From Falsiphaeobacter marinintestinus (lineage in GTDB: Bacteria > Pseudomonadota > Alphaproteobacteria > Rhodobacterales > Rhodobacteraceae): a DNA stretch of 64,000 nt. The stretch spans positions 103,482 through 167,481 of the forward strand of contig NZ_VOGO01000010.1 of assembly GCF_007923355.1 (NCBI RefSeq). Direction: 5' to 3'. The notes beneath the pieces are model-generated. The model searched no databases. It was not told the DNA's origin and was given only the letters and a program-made list of their open reading frames with translations. Position 1 is the stretch's first letter. Every line of letters starts with the position of its first letter. Shown one piece after another: positions 25,494 to 35,536 of the stretch. The translations under genes and the position numbers were made by a program.

Positions 25494-27370
25494 AAAGCAC
25501 GACGAACGCGTTGACCCTTGCGTAATGTTGCCAATAGCAACGACAAGGCCGCAGGGGTCATGCCATCCAATCTCGCGGCCTGCGCCAGATTCCCAGGCCT
25601 TGTATGAGACAGTTTTGCCTTCAATTCGTTCGATAGACCTTGGATGGGTTCATAATCAAAATCCAATGGAATAATTTGGTTTTCATCTCGTTTAAGCGCG
25701 TCAACATCTTTTTGTTGTCGAGCGATGTAATTCGCATACAACGCGTCCCGTTCTGCCTGCCGACGCGTCTCTGATTCGACCTTGTCCAATTCTGGATCAA
25801 GCATCACAAGATCCTCAAAAGTCACGTCGGGAAACGCCAAAACATCCAATGCACGACGCCGTGAACCATCCTGATTGACACGAATCCCCGCGTTAGAAAT
25901 CTGCTTGGGAGTGTAGCTTTGCGCGTTCAGACGATCCATGGCCGATTCTAGCCTGTCCATCTTAGCCAAAAAGGCCGCCTTTCGCTTTTCTGCCACACAT
26001 CCAAGTTCCAAACCCAACGGAGTCAGTCGCTGGTCAGCGTTGTCTGCACGCAGTGACAACCGAAATTCTGCCCGCGAGGTGAACATACGATAGGGTTCTG
26101 CGACACCACGTGTTGTCAGATCGTCGATCATCACACCAATATAGCTGTTGGCCCGACTGAATGTCAGCGGGTCTTTCCCCTGGACAGCAAGGGCTGCGTT
26201 CAAACCAGCTGCCAACCCTTGAGCAGCTGCTTCTTCGTAGCCGGTTGTCCCGTTGATTTGGCCCGCAAGATACAAGCCCGGCACATCTTTTACGGACAAT
26301 TGTCCTGAAAGAGCCCGTGGGTCCACATAATCATACTCAATCGCATACCCAGCTTGGAGAATTTCGGCCTTCTCTAATCCCTTGATAGACCGCACATAGT
26401 CAAGCTGCACATCTTCAGGCAAGGACGTCGATATACCGTTTGGGTACACAGTGTGGTCGTTGGCCCCTTCCGGCTCAAGAAATATCTGGTGTGAGTCTTT
26501 GTCCTTGAACCGGACGATCTTATCTTCGATCGACGGACAATACCTAGGCCCGATACCATCGATATGTCCGCCATACATGGCAGACCGCGACAGGTTCCTT
26601 TCGATGATCTCGTGCGTTTTAGAATTGGTATACGTTATTCCGCAGGAGATCTGGGGCGCCTCGACTTTGGTGGACATGAAGGAAAACAGTGTGGGGTCTT
26701 CGTCTCCTGGCTGGCTTTCCAAAATCACCCAGTCGATTGTTCGGCTATCAAGACGCGGCGGTGTTCCGGTCTTCAGCCGCCCAAGTGGCAGGCCGAATTC
26801 ATCAATTCGCTCAGCAAGCTTCACAGAAGGCTTGTCGCCCATCCTCCCGCCTGGCCGCTGCACATCGCCTATGTGTATGATCCCGCGCAAAAAGGTACCG
26901 GATGTCAGAACAACGGATTGGCTCGATATTTCCGATCCATCCTCCAGACGCACCCCGGAAACCCTTCCATTTTGCATCAGGAAATCAATCACTTCGCCAA
27001 TGACGATATCAAGATGGCGCTGGTTTTGCGTTTCCGACAGCATGGCAGACTGATAGATAGCTCTGTCGGCTTGTGCCCGGGGGCCTTGAACTGCAGGACC
27101 TTTGCGACGGTTCAGCAAACGAAACTGGATACCGGCCTTGTCCGCCACACGACCCATTACGCCATCCATGGCGTCGATTTCCCGTACCAAGTGGCCTTTG
27201 CCGAGCCCGCCGATAGCTGGGTTGCATGACATTACGCCTATACCTTCACGCGACAAGGTTACCAGCGCAACATTGACACCGATACGCGCCGCTGCATGCG
27301 CGGCCTCGGTTCCCGCGTGTCCACCGCCAACAACTATCACGTCATAATCCGAATGTTTCACGTGAAACAC
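25490..27370 (-). CDS. mnmG: tRNA uridine-34 modification enzyme MnmG (GidA)
   Basis: 626 residues. FAD-dependent partner of MnmE in adding the carboxymethylaminomethyl group to wobble U34 of some tRNAs. FAD motif [12 protein letters not shown] (GGGHAG at 15-20); also [20 protein letters not shown] and the C-terminal MnmE-binding helices. The start is GTG (27368-27370), and the first residues MFHVKH are encoded by a perfect parS site. Lies 3 bp after mnmE, same strand. Confidence 0.97.
   Translation of the reverse strand: MFHVKHSDYDVIVVGGGHAGTEAAHAAARIGVNVALVTLSREGIGVMSCNPAIGGLGKGHLVREIDAMDGVMGRVADKAGIQFRLLNRRKGPAVQGPRAQADRAIYQSAMLSETQNQRHLDIVIGEVIDFLMQNGRVSGVRLEDGSEISSQSVVLTSGTFLRGIIHIGDVQRPGGRMGDKPSVKLAERIDEFGLPLGRLKTGTPPRLDSRTIDWVILESQPGDEDPTLFSFMSTKVEAPQISCGITYTNSKTHEIIERNLSRSAMYGGHIDGIGPRYCPSIEDKIVRFKDKDSHQIFLEPEGANDHTVYPNGISTSLPEDVQLDYVRSIKGLEKAEILQAGYAIEYDYVDPRALSGQLSVKDVPGLYLAGQINGTTGYEEAAAQGLAAGLNAALAVQGKDPLTFSRANSYIGVMIDDLTTRGVAEPYRMFTSRAEFRLSLRADNADQRLTPLGLELGCVAEKRKAAFLAKMDRLESAMDRLNAQSYTPKQISNAGIRVNQDGSRRRALDVLAFPDVTFEDLVMLDPELDKVESETRRQAERDALYANYIARQQKDVDALKRDENQIIPLDFDYEPIQGLSNELKAKLSHTRPGNLAQAARLDGMTPAALSLLLATLRKGQRVRRAL
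27354..27369. other. parS centromere site at the mnmG start
   Basis: Perfect TGTTTCACGTGAAACA palindrome covering codons 1-6 of mnmG (MFHVKH). Second of two parS sites in the window, 1.9 kb from the first and about 3.2 kb from the origin region. Confidence 0.95.
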
Positions 27371-27373
27371 TCC

Positions 27374-28660
27374 TCACTTACCCAGACAGAAACTCGAGAA
27401 AATCTCGTCCAAAAGGTTTTCAACATCGATACGGCCTACCAAAGCTTCCAGCGCACGAATCGCGGTCCGCAGTTCTTCTGCAGCTATATCATACTGATCT
27501 GGGCCGGTTTCCAGAACCCTCCGGGTACCTTCCAACGCGTCTCCAGATTTTTTCATTGCCAGCCTGTGCCGTTCACGCGTCGCCAAACCCGCGCCGGAAC
27601 ATCTGTCGGACAAAACTGCGCCAATCCGCTCTATAAGCTGATCGACACCCTGACCCGTTTTTCCAGAGATGGAGGCATCTGTATCTGGGCGTTGATCTGC
27701 CTTGGGCCGCAAGACAATATCATCTGATTGAATGGAAATACCAAGCGTATCATCATCCTCAACAAGGAACACTCGCAAATCAGCTTGCGACGCCCTTGTC
27801 CGGGCCAGCGCAATTCCCAATCCTTCGACCATGTCATCAGTCTCCCGAACCCCCGCTGTATCCAGCAATGTAACCGGCAGTCCCGCCAGATCCATTCGGA
27901 CTTCGATGATGTCGCGGGTGGTTCCGGCAAACTCAGACGTGATCGCAGCGTCCCGTCCGGCCAGCGCATTTAACAAGGTGGATTTACCGACATTGGGTGC
28001 ACCAACAATCGCCACTTCAAACCCATCGCGGATACGTTCTGCGATGGCCACGCCCCGTGTTTCCTTGATCAACTGTGCCTCAACACGTGAAATCAAGGTG
28101 TTCACTTCTGGTGTGACATCTGTTGGGACTTCTTCGTCAGCAAAATCTATAACCGCTTCCAACAGCGATGCCGCTCGGATCAAATCCCGACGCCAGCTTT
28201 CAGCCAGATCACCAAGCTTTCCAGCCAACAGTGCTTGCGCCTGCGTACGTTGCGCCTCTGTTTCAGCATCAATCAGATCTGCAAGTCCTTCGACCTGAGC
28301 AAGGTCCAGCTTACCATTTTCGAGAGCTCGCCGGGTGAATTCTCCGGGTTCAGCTATTCGAAGCTCTGGTTGACGGCTCAGAACATCCAGCGCCTTTGAA
28401 ATCACGGCCGTGCTGCCATGAATCTGCAATTCCACAACGTCTTCGCCTGTAAAGCTCGCAGGCGCAGCGAAAGTCAGGACCAGTGCATCATCCAATATGT
28501 CACCAGCATCGTCGCGAAGCCGACACAACTTCATTCCGCGCAGGTCAAGATCTATCCCCGCCATTCTGCCCGCGACTTTATGCGCGGACGGGCCGGAGAT
28601 CCGGATAACAGCAACACCAGCTTTGCCCCGCGCGCTAGCCAGCGCGAAGATCGTGTCCAT
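27374..28660 (-). CDS. mnmE: tRNA modification GTPase MnmE (TrmE)
   Basis: 428 residues. N-terminal tetrahydrofolate-binding domain ([22 protein letters not shown]), helical domain, and an inserted G domain with P-loop GAPNVGKST and DTAG. It ends in FCLGK, the conserved C-terminal Cys motif. Acts with MnmG on wobble uridine. Upstream gene is rho, 27 bp away. Confidence 0.97.
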   Translation of the reverse strand: MDTIFALASARGKAGVAVIRISGPSAHKVAGRMAGIDLDLRGMKLCRLRDDAGDILDDALVLTFAAPASFTGEDVVELQIHGSTAVISKALDVLSRQPELRIAEPGEFTRRALENGKLDLAQVEGLADLIDAETEAQRTQAQALLAGKLGDLAESWRRDLIRAASLLEAVIDFADEEVPTDVTPEVNTLISRVEAQLIKETRGVAIAERIRDGFEVAIVGAPNVGKSTLLNALAGRDAAITSEFAGTTRDIIEVRMDLAGLPVTLLDTAGVRETDDMVEGLGIALARTRASQADLRVFLVEDDDTLGISIQSDDIVLRPKADQRPDTDASISGKTGQGVDQLIERIGAVLSDRCSGAGLATRERHRLAMKKSGDALEGTRRVLETGPDQYDIAAEELRTAIRALEALVGRIDVENLLDEIFSSFCLGK

Positions 28661-28687
28661 ACCCTGGCCTCACGCGTTGGATTGAAA

Positions 28688-29965
28688 TCAGGTGTTCATC
28701 GAATCGAAGAAATCGGAATTCGACTTGGTCTGTTTCAGTTTGGACAACAGGAACTCGATCGCATCCGTCGTCCCCATAGGATTCAGGATCCGTCGCAGAA
28801 CAAAGGTCTTCTGCAGATCGATTTTGTTGATCAACAGGTCCTCTTTCCGGGTGCCCGATTTGAGGATGTCGATAGCCGGGAACACGCGCTTGTCCGCAAT
28901 CTTGCGATCCAGCACGAGTTCTGAGTTACCGGTACCTTTGAATTCTTCGAAGATAACTTCGTCCATACGGCTGCCGGTATCGATCAGAGCGGTTGCAATA
29001 ATAGTCAGAGACCCGCCTTCTTCGATATTCCGGGCGGCACCGAAGAACCGTTTCGGCCGCTGCAACGCGTTTGCGTCTACACCACCGGTCAGAACTTTGC
29101 CCGAAGATGGCACGACAGTGTTAAATGCCCTACCAAGTCTTGTTATAGAATCGAGAAGAATAACAACATCTCGTTTATGTTCGACCAGACGCTTTGCCTT
29201 TTCGATCACCATTTCAGAAACGGCAACGTGACGCGTCGCGGGTTCGTCAAAAGTTGAAGACACAACTTCACCCTTAACGGATCGCTGCATGTCCGTGACT
29301 TCTTCCGGACGTTCGTCGATCAAAAGAACGATCAAATAGCACTCAGGATGATTCCGTTCGATCGAATGCGCAATGTTTTGCAGGATAACTGTTTTACCAG
29401 TCCGCGGCGGCGCGACGATCAGTGAGCGTTGACCTTTGCCGATTGGGGCAACCAGATCGATGACGCGAGCTGATTTATCCTTGATGGTGGGATCTTCGAT
29501 CTCCATCTTCAGTCGTTCATCTGGATACAGCGGCGTTAGGTTGTCGAACGCAACCTTGTGCCGGGCACGCTCCGGATCTTCGAAATTGATCTGCGTAACG
29601 CTTGTCAGCGCGAAGTACCGTTCATTGTCACCCGGTGCTTTCATGACACCGTCGATGGTGTCACCAGTGCGCAGCGAATACTGCCGGATCATGTCGGGCG
29701 AGACATAGATATCGTCCGGACCAGGCAGATAGTTCGCCTCAGGCGACCGCAAGAAGCCAAACCCATCCTGAAGAACCTCAAGCACACCATCGCCGGAAAT
29801 GATCCAACCTTCGTCCGCGCGTTCACGCAGAATCTGGAACATCATTTCGCCCTTGCGCATGGTCGACGCGTTTTCAATCTCAAGCTCTTCGGCCATCGCC
29901 AAAAGGTCTTTGGGACTTTGCGCCTTGAGATTGGCAAGTTTCAGGGATTCTGATTCTGTTGTCAT
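28688..29965 (-). CDS. rho: Transcription termination factor Rho
   Basis: 425 residues. Hexameric RNA helicase ending transcription of untranslated RNA. N-terminal RNA-binding domain includes [19 protein letters not shown]; the ATPase core has Walker A APPRTGKT and [15 protein letters not shown]. The ATG at 29963-29965 ([10 protein letters not shown]) is taken; a TTG four codons upstream is less likely. About 128 bp separates it from hemJ upstream, in which no gene is seen; Rho often controls its own leader. Confidence 0.97.
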   Translation of the reverse strand: MTTESESLKLANLKAQSPKDLLAMAEELEIENASTMRKGEMMFQILRERADEGWIISGDGVLEVLQDGFGFLRSPEANYLPGPDDIYVSPDMIRQYSLRTGDTIDGVMKAPGDNERYFALTSVTQINFEDPERARHKVAFDNLTPLYPDERLKMEIEDPTIKDKSARVIDLVAPIGKGQRSLIVAPPRTGKTVILQNIAHSIERNHPECYLIVLLIDERPEEVTDMQRSVKGEVVSSTFDEPATRHVAVSEMVIEKAKRLVEHKRDVVILLDSITRLGRAFNTVVPSSGKVLTGGVDANALQRPKRFFGAARNIEEGGSLTIIATALIDTGSRMDEVIFEEFKGTGNSELVLDRKIADKRVFPAIDILKSGTRKEDLLINKIDLQKTFVLRRILNPMGTTDAIEFLLSKLKQTKSNSDFFDSMNT

Positions 29966-30093
29966 GGGACAGTACAACTTTCGACGCCAGCGATCAGCCA
30001 GAGTGCAATTTCAAGAGAATGGAAGACACGCCACCCGGACGGGCAGGTTGGAAGGCTACATAGGCAACCAAAGGCGCCGAGTCAAACCTTGGA

Positions 30094-30543
30094 TCAGAAT
30101 TTCACGACTACCGAGATCACGATGACAACCATAAGTACCGTCGGAACCTCGTTCATCATGCGATATTGGCGGCCGGTAAGCGTGTTTTGACCTGCAAGAA
30201 AGTCCTTCTGGCGCATCACCAGCCAATAATGGAACCAGGTCATCGCAATCACCCCAGCACCCTTTGTCCAGGGCCACACCCAGCTCCAATCAACAATGCC
30301 AGGAGTCATCATCATAATCAAACCGCAGATCCACGCTGTGATCATGGCAGGCCGCATGATGAAACGCAGCAGCTTGTGCTCCATCACGTCAAAGATAGCA
30401 GATGCCCCATCGACATCATTTGCCTGTTCTACGTGATAGACGAACAGTCTGGGCAAATAGAACAACCCTGCCATCCAGGACAGAACCGCCATGATGTGCA
30501 GCGACTTGACCCATGGGTACACGGTAAACAGGATGTCTGTCAT
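30094..30543 (-). CDS. hemJ: Protoporphyrinogen oxidase HemJ
   Basis: 149 residues, four transmembrane helices. HemJ (UPF0093) oxidises protoporphyrinogen IX to protoporphyrin IX in the inner membrane. The conserved His is in VKSLHIMAVLSWMAGLFYLPRLFVYH, and other family residues are seen in HKLLRFIMRPAM and WFHYWLV. It borders the origin region; its promoter must lie inside it. hemE, often next to the alphaproteobacterial origin, is absent here. Confidence 0.93.
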   Translation of the reverse strand: MTDILFTVYPWVKSLHIMAVLSWMAGLFYLPRLFVYHVEQANDVDGASAIFDVMEHKLLRFIMRPAMITAWICGLIMMMTPGIVDWSWVWPWTKGAGVIAMTWFHYWLVMRQKDFLAGQNTLTGRQYRMMNEVPTVLMVVIVISVVVKF

Positions 30544-30948
30544 CTTGATCTCGTTTCTCGGCTTAGCCTTCCTAATAATAAATATAAGAATAAGAAAGGT
30601 TGATGATTATGTAGGCAGCCTCAGAACAGTGGATTATTCAGTTGTGCTCGGCGTTATCCACGGGTGGATGAAGTAGTTCACACAAAACTAATAAACTGAA
30701 GAATAGTAAGAAACCATATATATAACAAATACTTAAGACAAATTTACCCCCTTTGATAATGTGGATAACTGGCTTACAAGTCCGACACGCTAGGCTTTTC
30801 CCAACCCGAGAAGTTATCCTTATCCCGCATGTAGAAAATCTGCGCTTGTGAGGACAAGATGACGTTTTGATGACAGGCTTGCATGTCATCCCCGAATGAC
30901 GGCAAATCATCAGGATCCCTTCAACCAGTTGTTCGCATAGTTTTCCAC
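30544..30948. other. oriC: Probable chromosomal replication origin (oriC)
   Basis: 405 bp without a gene between hemJ (leftward) and maf (rightward). DnaA-box matches: TTATCCACG at 30654-30662 (8 of 9), a perfect TTATCCACA on the minus strand at 30760-30768, and TTTTCCACA at 30941-30949 (8 of 9) touching the maf start. Weaker ones include TTATCCTTA and TTATCCCGC at 30814-30828. The stretch 30671-30750 is strongly AT-rich (ATATATAACAAATACTTAAG region), a likely unwinding element, with another AT-rich patch at 30571-30612. A CtrA-like TTAA-N7-TTAC lies at 30733-30747. Genes diverge on both sides, parS and parAB are close, and rho/hemJ against maf-aroE-coaE-dnaQ is a typical alphaproteobacterial origin neighbourhood. 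Confidence 0.8.
30760..30768 (-). promoter_or_regulatory. DnaA box, perfect consensus
   Basis: TTATCCACA on the minus strand, beside the AT-rich stretch in the hemJ-maf gap. The best single DnaA box of the proposed origin. Confidence 0.7.
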
Positions 30949-31548
30949 ATGTCTATACCCATCCTCCTTGCCTCGGGCTCATCGGTTCGCGCCACTCTGT
31001 TGCAAAACGCAGGGCTTGCGTTCTCTGTTTCCGTCCCTCGCGTGGACGAAGACGCGATCAAGCAATCCCTGATAGCAGAAGGCGCTTCGCCCCGGGATAT
31101 TGCTGACGCTCTGGCCGAAGCAAAAGCCCGCAAGGTCAGCGCCAAAAACCCCGGAAGCCTCGTTGTTGGCTGTGATCAGGTGTTGGATTTTGAGGGACAG
31201 TTGCTGTCGAAACCGGTTTCGAAGGACGACGCACTATCCCAGCTGTTACGAATGCGCGGGAAACGGCATATGCTGTTGGCTGCGGCCGTCGTGTATGAAG
31301 ATGGCAAACCGGTTTGGCGTCACGTTGGTCAAGTCCGGCTGCGGATGCGTTTAGCGTCAGATGCGTATCTCGCCGACTATGTTTCTCGTAACTGGGATAG
31401 CATTCAACACGCAGTTGGTGCTTATAAACTGGAAGAAGAAGGCGTAAGGCTGTTTGCAACCATTGACGGCGACTATTTTAACGTTTTGGGTATGCCCTTG
31501 TTAGAGCTACTCAATTACTTGGCGGTGAGGGGAGTTATCGCGCAATGA
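30949..31548 (+). CDS. maf: Maf-family nucleotide pyrophosphatase
   Basis: 199 residues. N-terminal LLASGSSVRATLLQNAGL is the Maf signature, with the conserved GCDQVLDFEG and VGAYKLEEEG segments. Maf proteins hydrolyse non-canonical or methylated nucleotides such as dTTP/UTP or m7GTP; the subclass is not fixed here (the sequence is closer to the YceF-like branch). The ATG at 30949 overlaps a DnaA-box-like sequence; the longer frame upstream runs through the origin and is rejected. First gene of the coupled set maf-aroE-coaE-dnaQ. Confidence 0.92.
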   Translation: MSIPILLASGSSVRATLLQNAGLAFSVSVPRVDEDAIKQSLIAEGASPRDIADALAEAKARKVSAKNPGSLVVGCDQVLDFEGQLLSKPVSKDDALSQLLRMRGKRHMLLAAAVVYEDGKPVWRHVGQVRLRMRLASDAYLADYVSRNWDSIQHAVGAYKLEEEGVRLFATIDGDYFNVLGMPLLELLNYLAVRGVIAQ

Positions 31549-32378
31549 CGGACATGCGGATACCATTGGCCGGGGTCATCGGAAGCCCGATCGCCCACTC
31601 GAAGTCACCTCGTTTGCAAAGGTACTGGCTGAATACATACGGTATTCCAGGCTATTACGTGCCGATGGATGTGAGCAGCGAAGATCTTGAGCAGGTTCTG
31701 CACACCTTGCCAAAAGCCGGGTTTGTCGGGGTGAACGTGACGCTCCCGCATAAAGAGGCTGTGCTGGGACTTGCAGATCAGATTACTGATCGTGCGACGC
31801 TGATCGGAGCGGCAAACACGCTGACTTTCCGCAACGACGGATCGATCATCGCTGACAACACGGACGGTTATGGCTTTTTGGAGAACCTGAAAACCGGCGC
31901 GCCGGATTGGGTCCCTTCATCCGGGCCGGCAGCAGTTTTGGGCGCCGGTGGTGCAGCGCGGGCAGTAATCGCCGCGCTGATCGAAGCCGGCGTTCCCGAA
32001 ATCTTGCTGACAAATCGTACCCGTGTGCGGGCTGAAAAGCTGCGTGAGGATTTCGGCAATCGTGTTCAAGTGGTCGATTGGGTTCAGGCGGGCAATATCA
32101 TTGAAGATGCATCTTTGGTGGTGAACACGACCTCGCTTGGCATGGTCGGAAAGCCCGAGTTGCGAATTCCATTGGATGGCTTCCGCAAAGGCACCGTTGT
32201 AACCGACTTGGTTTATACGCCTTTGAAAACACGTCTGTTACAAGAAGCTGAAGAGGCGGAATGTATCACCGTGGATGGCCTGGGTATGCTGTTGCATCAG
32301 GCGGTTCCGGGGTTCGAGCGTTGGTTTGGAACCCGCCCTGCCGTTGATACAGCAACCCGCGCCGCCGCCCTGAGATGA
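31545..32378 (+). CDS. aroE: Shikimate dehydrogenase
   Basis: 277 residues. NADPH-dependent reduction of 3-dehydroshikimate in aromatic amino-acid synthesis. Substrate site GVIGSPIAHSKSP at the N-terminus and NVTLPHKE with the catalytic Lys; also NTDGYGFL and the nucleotide-binding VLGAGGAARAV. ATGA overlaps with maf before and coaE after. Confidence 0.96.
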   Translation: MTDMRIPLAGVIGSPIAHSKSPRLQRYWLNTYGIPGYYVPMDVSSEDLEQVLHTLPKAGFVGVNVTLPHKEAVLGLADQITDRATLIGAANTLTFRNDGSIIADNTDGYGFLENLKTGAPDWVPSSGPAAVLGAGGAARAVIAALIEAGVPEILLTNRTRVRAEKLREDFGNRVQVVDWVQAGNIIEDASLVVNTTSLGMVGKPELRIPLDGFRKGTVVTDLVYTPLKTRLLQEAEEAECITVDGLGMLLHQAVPGFERWFGTRPAVDTATRAAALR

Positions 32379-32968
32379 GCTTTGTTCTGGGCCTGACCGG
32401 GTCTATCGGCATGGGTAAAAGCACGACGGCAAAGCTGTTTGCCGAGGCAGGCTGTGATGTCTGGGATGCGGACGCGGCGGTACATCGGCTATACGAAGCT
32501 GGCGGTGCGGCGGTTGAACCATTGCGGGCTGTGTTTCCTGACGCAATTCGCGATGGCGCGGTCAGTAGGGACGCTTTGAAACAGATCATTGGTCAGGACC
32601 CGCAAGCGTTGAAACGCATTGAACAGATCGTACATCCACTTGTTGGGCTTGACCGTGCTGAATTTCGCAAATCCGCGACCAGTGATATCCTGGTTTTCGA
32701 CATACCGCTGCTGTTTGAAACCGGTGGAAACCTGGCTGTTGACGCTGTTGCCTGTGTGTCTGTCCCGCCCGAGGTTCAGGAACAACGTGTTCTTGCCCGT
32801 GGGACAATGACCCGCGATCAATTTCTTCAGATCAGTGACAAGCAATTGCCAGACGCCGAAAAGCGAGCGCAATCAGACTATGTGATCATCACTGATACGA
32901 TAGATCACGCGCGCCGACAGGTCCATGATATCATTGCGAAAATCCGAGAGGGGCTGGCACTTGCGTGA
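32375..32968 (+). CDS. coaE: Dephospho-CoA kinase
   Basis: 197 residues. Last step of CoA synthesis. P-loop GSIGMGKS at 9-16; DADAAVHRLYE and the VFDIPLLFETG motif are typical. Overlaps aroE (ATGA) and the dnaQ TTG start by 8 nt. Confidence 0.95.
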   Translation: MSFVLGLTGSIGMGKSTTAKLFAEAGCDVWDADAAVHRLYEAGGAAVEPLRAVFPDAIRDGAVSRDALKQIIGQDPQALKRIEQIVHPLVGLDRAEFRKSATSDILVFDIPLLFETGGNLAVDAVACVSVPPEVQEQRVLARGTMTRDQFLQISDKQLPDAEKRAQSDYVIITDTIDHARRQVHDIIAKIREGLALA

Positions 32969-33686
32969 GATCGTTCTGGATACGGAAACCACCGGATTTG
33001 ACCCCGAAAGCGGTGACCGGATCGTCGAAATCGGTTGCCTGGAACTCCATAATCACATGCCGACGGGCAATACATACCACCAGTATATCAACCCGGAACG
33101 GATGATGCCCGAAGAGGCATTTGGCGTGCACGGGATCGGGCCTGATCTTCTCCAGCCGCCGCAGCCAGCCAAACCCGGGGCTATCACGTTGCGCGACAAA
33201 CCGGTTTTCAAACAGGTCGGGCAGGCGTTTTTCGATTTCGTGGGCGATGCCAGGCTGGTGATCCACAACGCGGCCTTCGATATGAAGTTTCTGAATGCCG
33301 AATTGAAGTGGATCGGGATGCCACAGATCCCCTTTGAGCGGGCCATTGATACACTGGCCATTGCCCGCAAGCGGTTTCCCGGATCACCCGCATCGCTGGA
33401 TGCGCTGTGCCGACGGTTTGGTATCAATAACTCTGACCGTATCTTGCACGGCGCCCTGCTTGACTCGGAAATTCTTGCCGAAGTGTATTTAGAGCTGATT
33501 GGTGGGCGGCAACCAGATTTTGGTTTGTCGGCAACGCAATCAAGTGCCGGAACAACTGTTTCCGATACTTGGCGTCCGACCAAGCGCCCAAGCCCCCTGC
33601 CCGCGCGCACAACGCCCGAAGAACGCGCAGCGCATCACGATTTCATTGAAAAACTGGGGGAAGATGCAGTGTGGAAACGCGCCTGA
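32961..33686 (+). CDS. dnaQ: DNA polymerase III epsilon subunit (proofreading exonuclease)
   Basis: 241 residues from a TTG at 32961. GAGAGGGG lies about 8 nt upstream, and REIVLDTETTGFDP begins immediately with the DEDD exonuclease acids D7 and E9. Later motifs: VIHNAAFDMKFL and the ILHGALLDSEILAEVYLEL His/Asp region. The C-terminal ~50 residues should bind the polymerase alpha subunit. An ATG 12 codons upstream inside coaE lacks a ribosome site. A strong hairpin overlaps the stop. Confidence 0.95.
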   Translation: MREIVLDTETTGFDPESGDRIVEIGCLELHNHMPTGNTYHQYINPERMMPEEAFGVHGIGPDLLQPPQPAKPGAITLRDKPVFKQVGQAFFDFVGDARLVIHNAAFDMKFLNAELKWIGMPQIPFERAIDTLAIARKRFPGSPASLDALCRRFGINNSDRILHGALLDSEILAEVYLELIGGRQPDFGLSATQSSAGTTVSDTWRPTKRPSPLPARTTPEERAAHHDFIEKLGEDAVWKRA

Positions 33687-33702
33687 TATAATCAGGCGCG
33701 TT
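33676..33702. terminator. Bidirectional terminator between dnaQ and secB
   Basis: Perfect 12-bp stem AACGCGCCTGAT / ATCAGGCGCGTT with a 3-nt loop. It overlaps the dnaQ stop and sits 13 bp from the secB stop, serving both convergent genes. Confidence 0.7.
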
Positions 33703-33714
33703 ATCAAATTTAGA

Positions 33715-34218
33715 TCAGTTGGTGGTGGCCTGAGCCGCCTCAGCAGCCTGTCGGCGCGTCAGTTCGTTGCGATAGATCCCGACAAAGTCGATATTGTCCA
33801 GATTCAGCGGCGGGAAACCACCGTCGCGGGTAACGTCGCTGACGATCCGGCGCAGGAACGGGAACAGCATCCGCGGGCATTCGATCAACAGAAAGGGGTG
33901 CATTTGTTGTTCTGGCACACCTTCGATGTGGAAGATGCCGGCGTATTCAAGCTCAAGCAGGAACAGAACATCGTCTGAACCCTTCACCTTGGATTCGATA
34001 GTGGTTTTGATCATCACTTCGAACTGATGATCGGCTGCACGCTTTTTCGCATCCAAATTGACTTGCACATTGACGTCCGGCTGAACGTCGGTGCCCAGGC
34101 CCTTTTGTGCCATCACGTTTTCAAAGGACATGTCGCGAATGTACTGGCCCAGAATACGCATCTGAATCTGCTGGCCTGCCTGCGCTTCAGCGCCTTCGGT
34201 TGCACCGTTTTCGGTCAT
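33715..34218 (-). CDS. secB: Protein-export chaperone SecB
   Basis: 167 residues. Tetrameric cytoplasmic chaperone keeping preproteins unfolded and handing them to SecA. Conserved segments: RILGQYIRDMSFEN, CPRMLFPFLRRIVSDVTRDGGFPPLNLDNIDF. Downstream of fxsA with a 54-bp gap; divergent from the Tim44-like/mltA/smr operon. Confidence 0.95.
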   Translation of the reverse strand: MTENGATEGAEAQAGQQIQMRILGQYIRDMSFENVMAQKGLGTDVQPDVNVQVNLDAKKRAADHQFEVMIKTTIESKVKGSDDVLFLLELEYAGIFHIEGVPEQQMHPFLLIECPRMLFPFLRRIVSDVTRDGGFPPLNLDNIDFVGIYRNELTRRQAAEAAQATTN

Positions 34219-34272
34219 AAAAATACTCCTGATACTCGGTTATTCGCTGCTTATCAGCTTGGTCAGGTTAGC

Positions 34273-34770
34273 TCAATCCCGGTCAGGGCCTTCGACCCAA
34301 CCGGAAGGTGGCGCATTGGGATCGGACTTGGGCCGAACTTCGGTAAACTCACCGTCGATAATGTCACCCTGCCCTCCCCGATGTCGGGTATAGGTTGTTC
34401 TGGACCCCATTTGGAAACTGGCGACAGTCACCCGTGATCTCAGATACCGAAACACCGCTACCCGTACAGGAGGCATCAACAGTGCAAAGCCAAACGCGTC
34501 GGTGAAAAACCCGGGGGTTAACAACAGGGCACCCGCGACCAGGATCAGCGCACCATGCGCCAAAGGCTCAGTCGGGTCATTGAGTTCAGAAAATGAACGC
34601 TGCAATTGCCCCATTGCCAATCGCCCCTGCGATCTGACCAGCCAGGTGCCCAGCATCGCGGTCAGGATCACGATGGCAAGCGTTGGCCACAGCCCAATCA
34701 TGCCGCCCACCTGGATAAACAGGGCGATCTCGATGATAGGGACCAGCAAAAAGGCCAGAAACAGGTACAT
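34273..34770 (-). CDS. fxsA: FxsA-family membrane protein
   Basis: 165 residues. Hydrophobic N-terminal half with the conserved FLLVPIIEIALFI, GLWPTLAIVILTAMLGTWLVRSQG and GALILVAGALLLTPGFFTDAFGF segments of FxsA. A four-helix inner-membrane protein linked in E. coli to relief of phage F exclusion; cellular role unclear. The hydrophilic C-terminal tail faces one side of the membrane. Confidence 0.9.
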   Translation of the reverse strand: MYLFLAFLLVPIIEIALFIQVGGMIGLWPTLAIVILTAMLGTWLVRSQGRLAMGQLQRSFSELNDPTEPLAHGALILVAGALLLTPGFFTDAFGFALLMPPVRVAVFRYLRSRVTVASFQMGSRTTYTRHRGGQGDIIDGEFTEVRPKSDPNAPPSGWVEGPDRD

Positions 34771-34879
34771 TCAAGGTTCCTCTCAATAGCGTCAGAACGG
34801 TGGACTTGCCCCCGCCTGTCACCTACATAAGGACCAACGGCGCTCCATACAAAGCCCATGTTCTGATATTGAGGACCAA

Positions 34880-35536
34880 ATGAACTCATCCCTGATCTCG
34901 CTTCTGGTGTTGGCCGGTATCGCGGTCTTCCTGATCTTGCGTTTGAAAAACGTATTGGGAACGCGCGAAGGCTTTGAAAAGCCACCACTTCCTCAGCCTG
35001 GCGTGAAACAGTCACGGCCCGAATTCGAAGTCATCGAAGGCGGCCCCGACCGCGACATTACGGATCATGTCGCCGAAGACAGCCCGCAGGCCCAGGAACT
35101 GGCCGCAATGAAACGGGTAGAACCCTCGTTTTCGCTTGGCGAATTCGTGCAAGGCGCACGTGGTGCTTATGAAATGATCCTGATGGGCTTCGAACAGGGA
35201 AACCTTGACGAAATCCAGCCGTTTCTTGCCGAAGATGTGTTTGACAGCTTTGTCGCAGGCGTATCTGCCCGCGAAGACCAGGGCCTGACCATCGAGGCTG
35301 AATTCGTCGGTGTGCGCGAAACGTCGATCTCGGACGTACATTTCGACAAAGACACCAACGTTGCCGAACTTTCGGTTCGCTTCGTTGGCGAACTGACATC
35401 GGTGGTCCGCGATCGCGGTGGCGATATCATCGAAGGCAGCCCGACAGCAATCAAACGCCAAAAAGACACGTGGACCTTTGCTCGGACCATGGCCAGCAAC
35501 GACCCGAACTGGATACTGGTCGCCACGGACGCATGA
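34880..35536 (+). CDS. Tim44/TimA-like membrane-anchored protein
   Basis: 218 residues. One N-terminal transmembrane helix (LISLLVLAGIAVFLILRL), a charged linker, then a Tim44-like domain (FVQGARGAYEMILMGFEQGNLDEIQPFLAEDVFDSF). Related to mitochondrial Tim44; the bacterial protein's role at the inner membrane is not settled, but proximity to secB/fxsA hints at export or assembly. GAGGAC precedes the ATG. ATGA overlap with mltA. Confidence 0.88.
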   Translation: MNSSLISLLVLAGIAVFLILRLKNVLGTREGFEKPPLPQPGVKQSRPEFEVIEGGPDRDITDHVAEDSPQAQELAAMKRVEPSFSLGEFVQGARGAYEMILMGFEQGNLDEIQPFLAEDVFDSFVAGVSAREDQGLTIEAEFVGVRETSISDVHFDKDTNVAELSVRFVGELTSVVRDRGGDIIEGSPTAIKRQKDTWTFARTMASNDPNWILVATDA

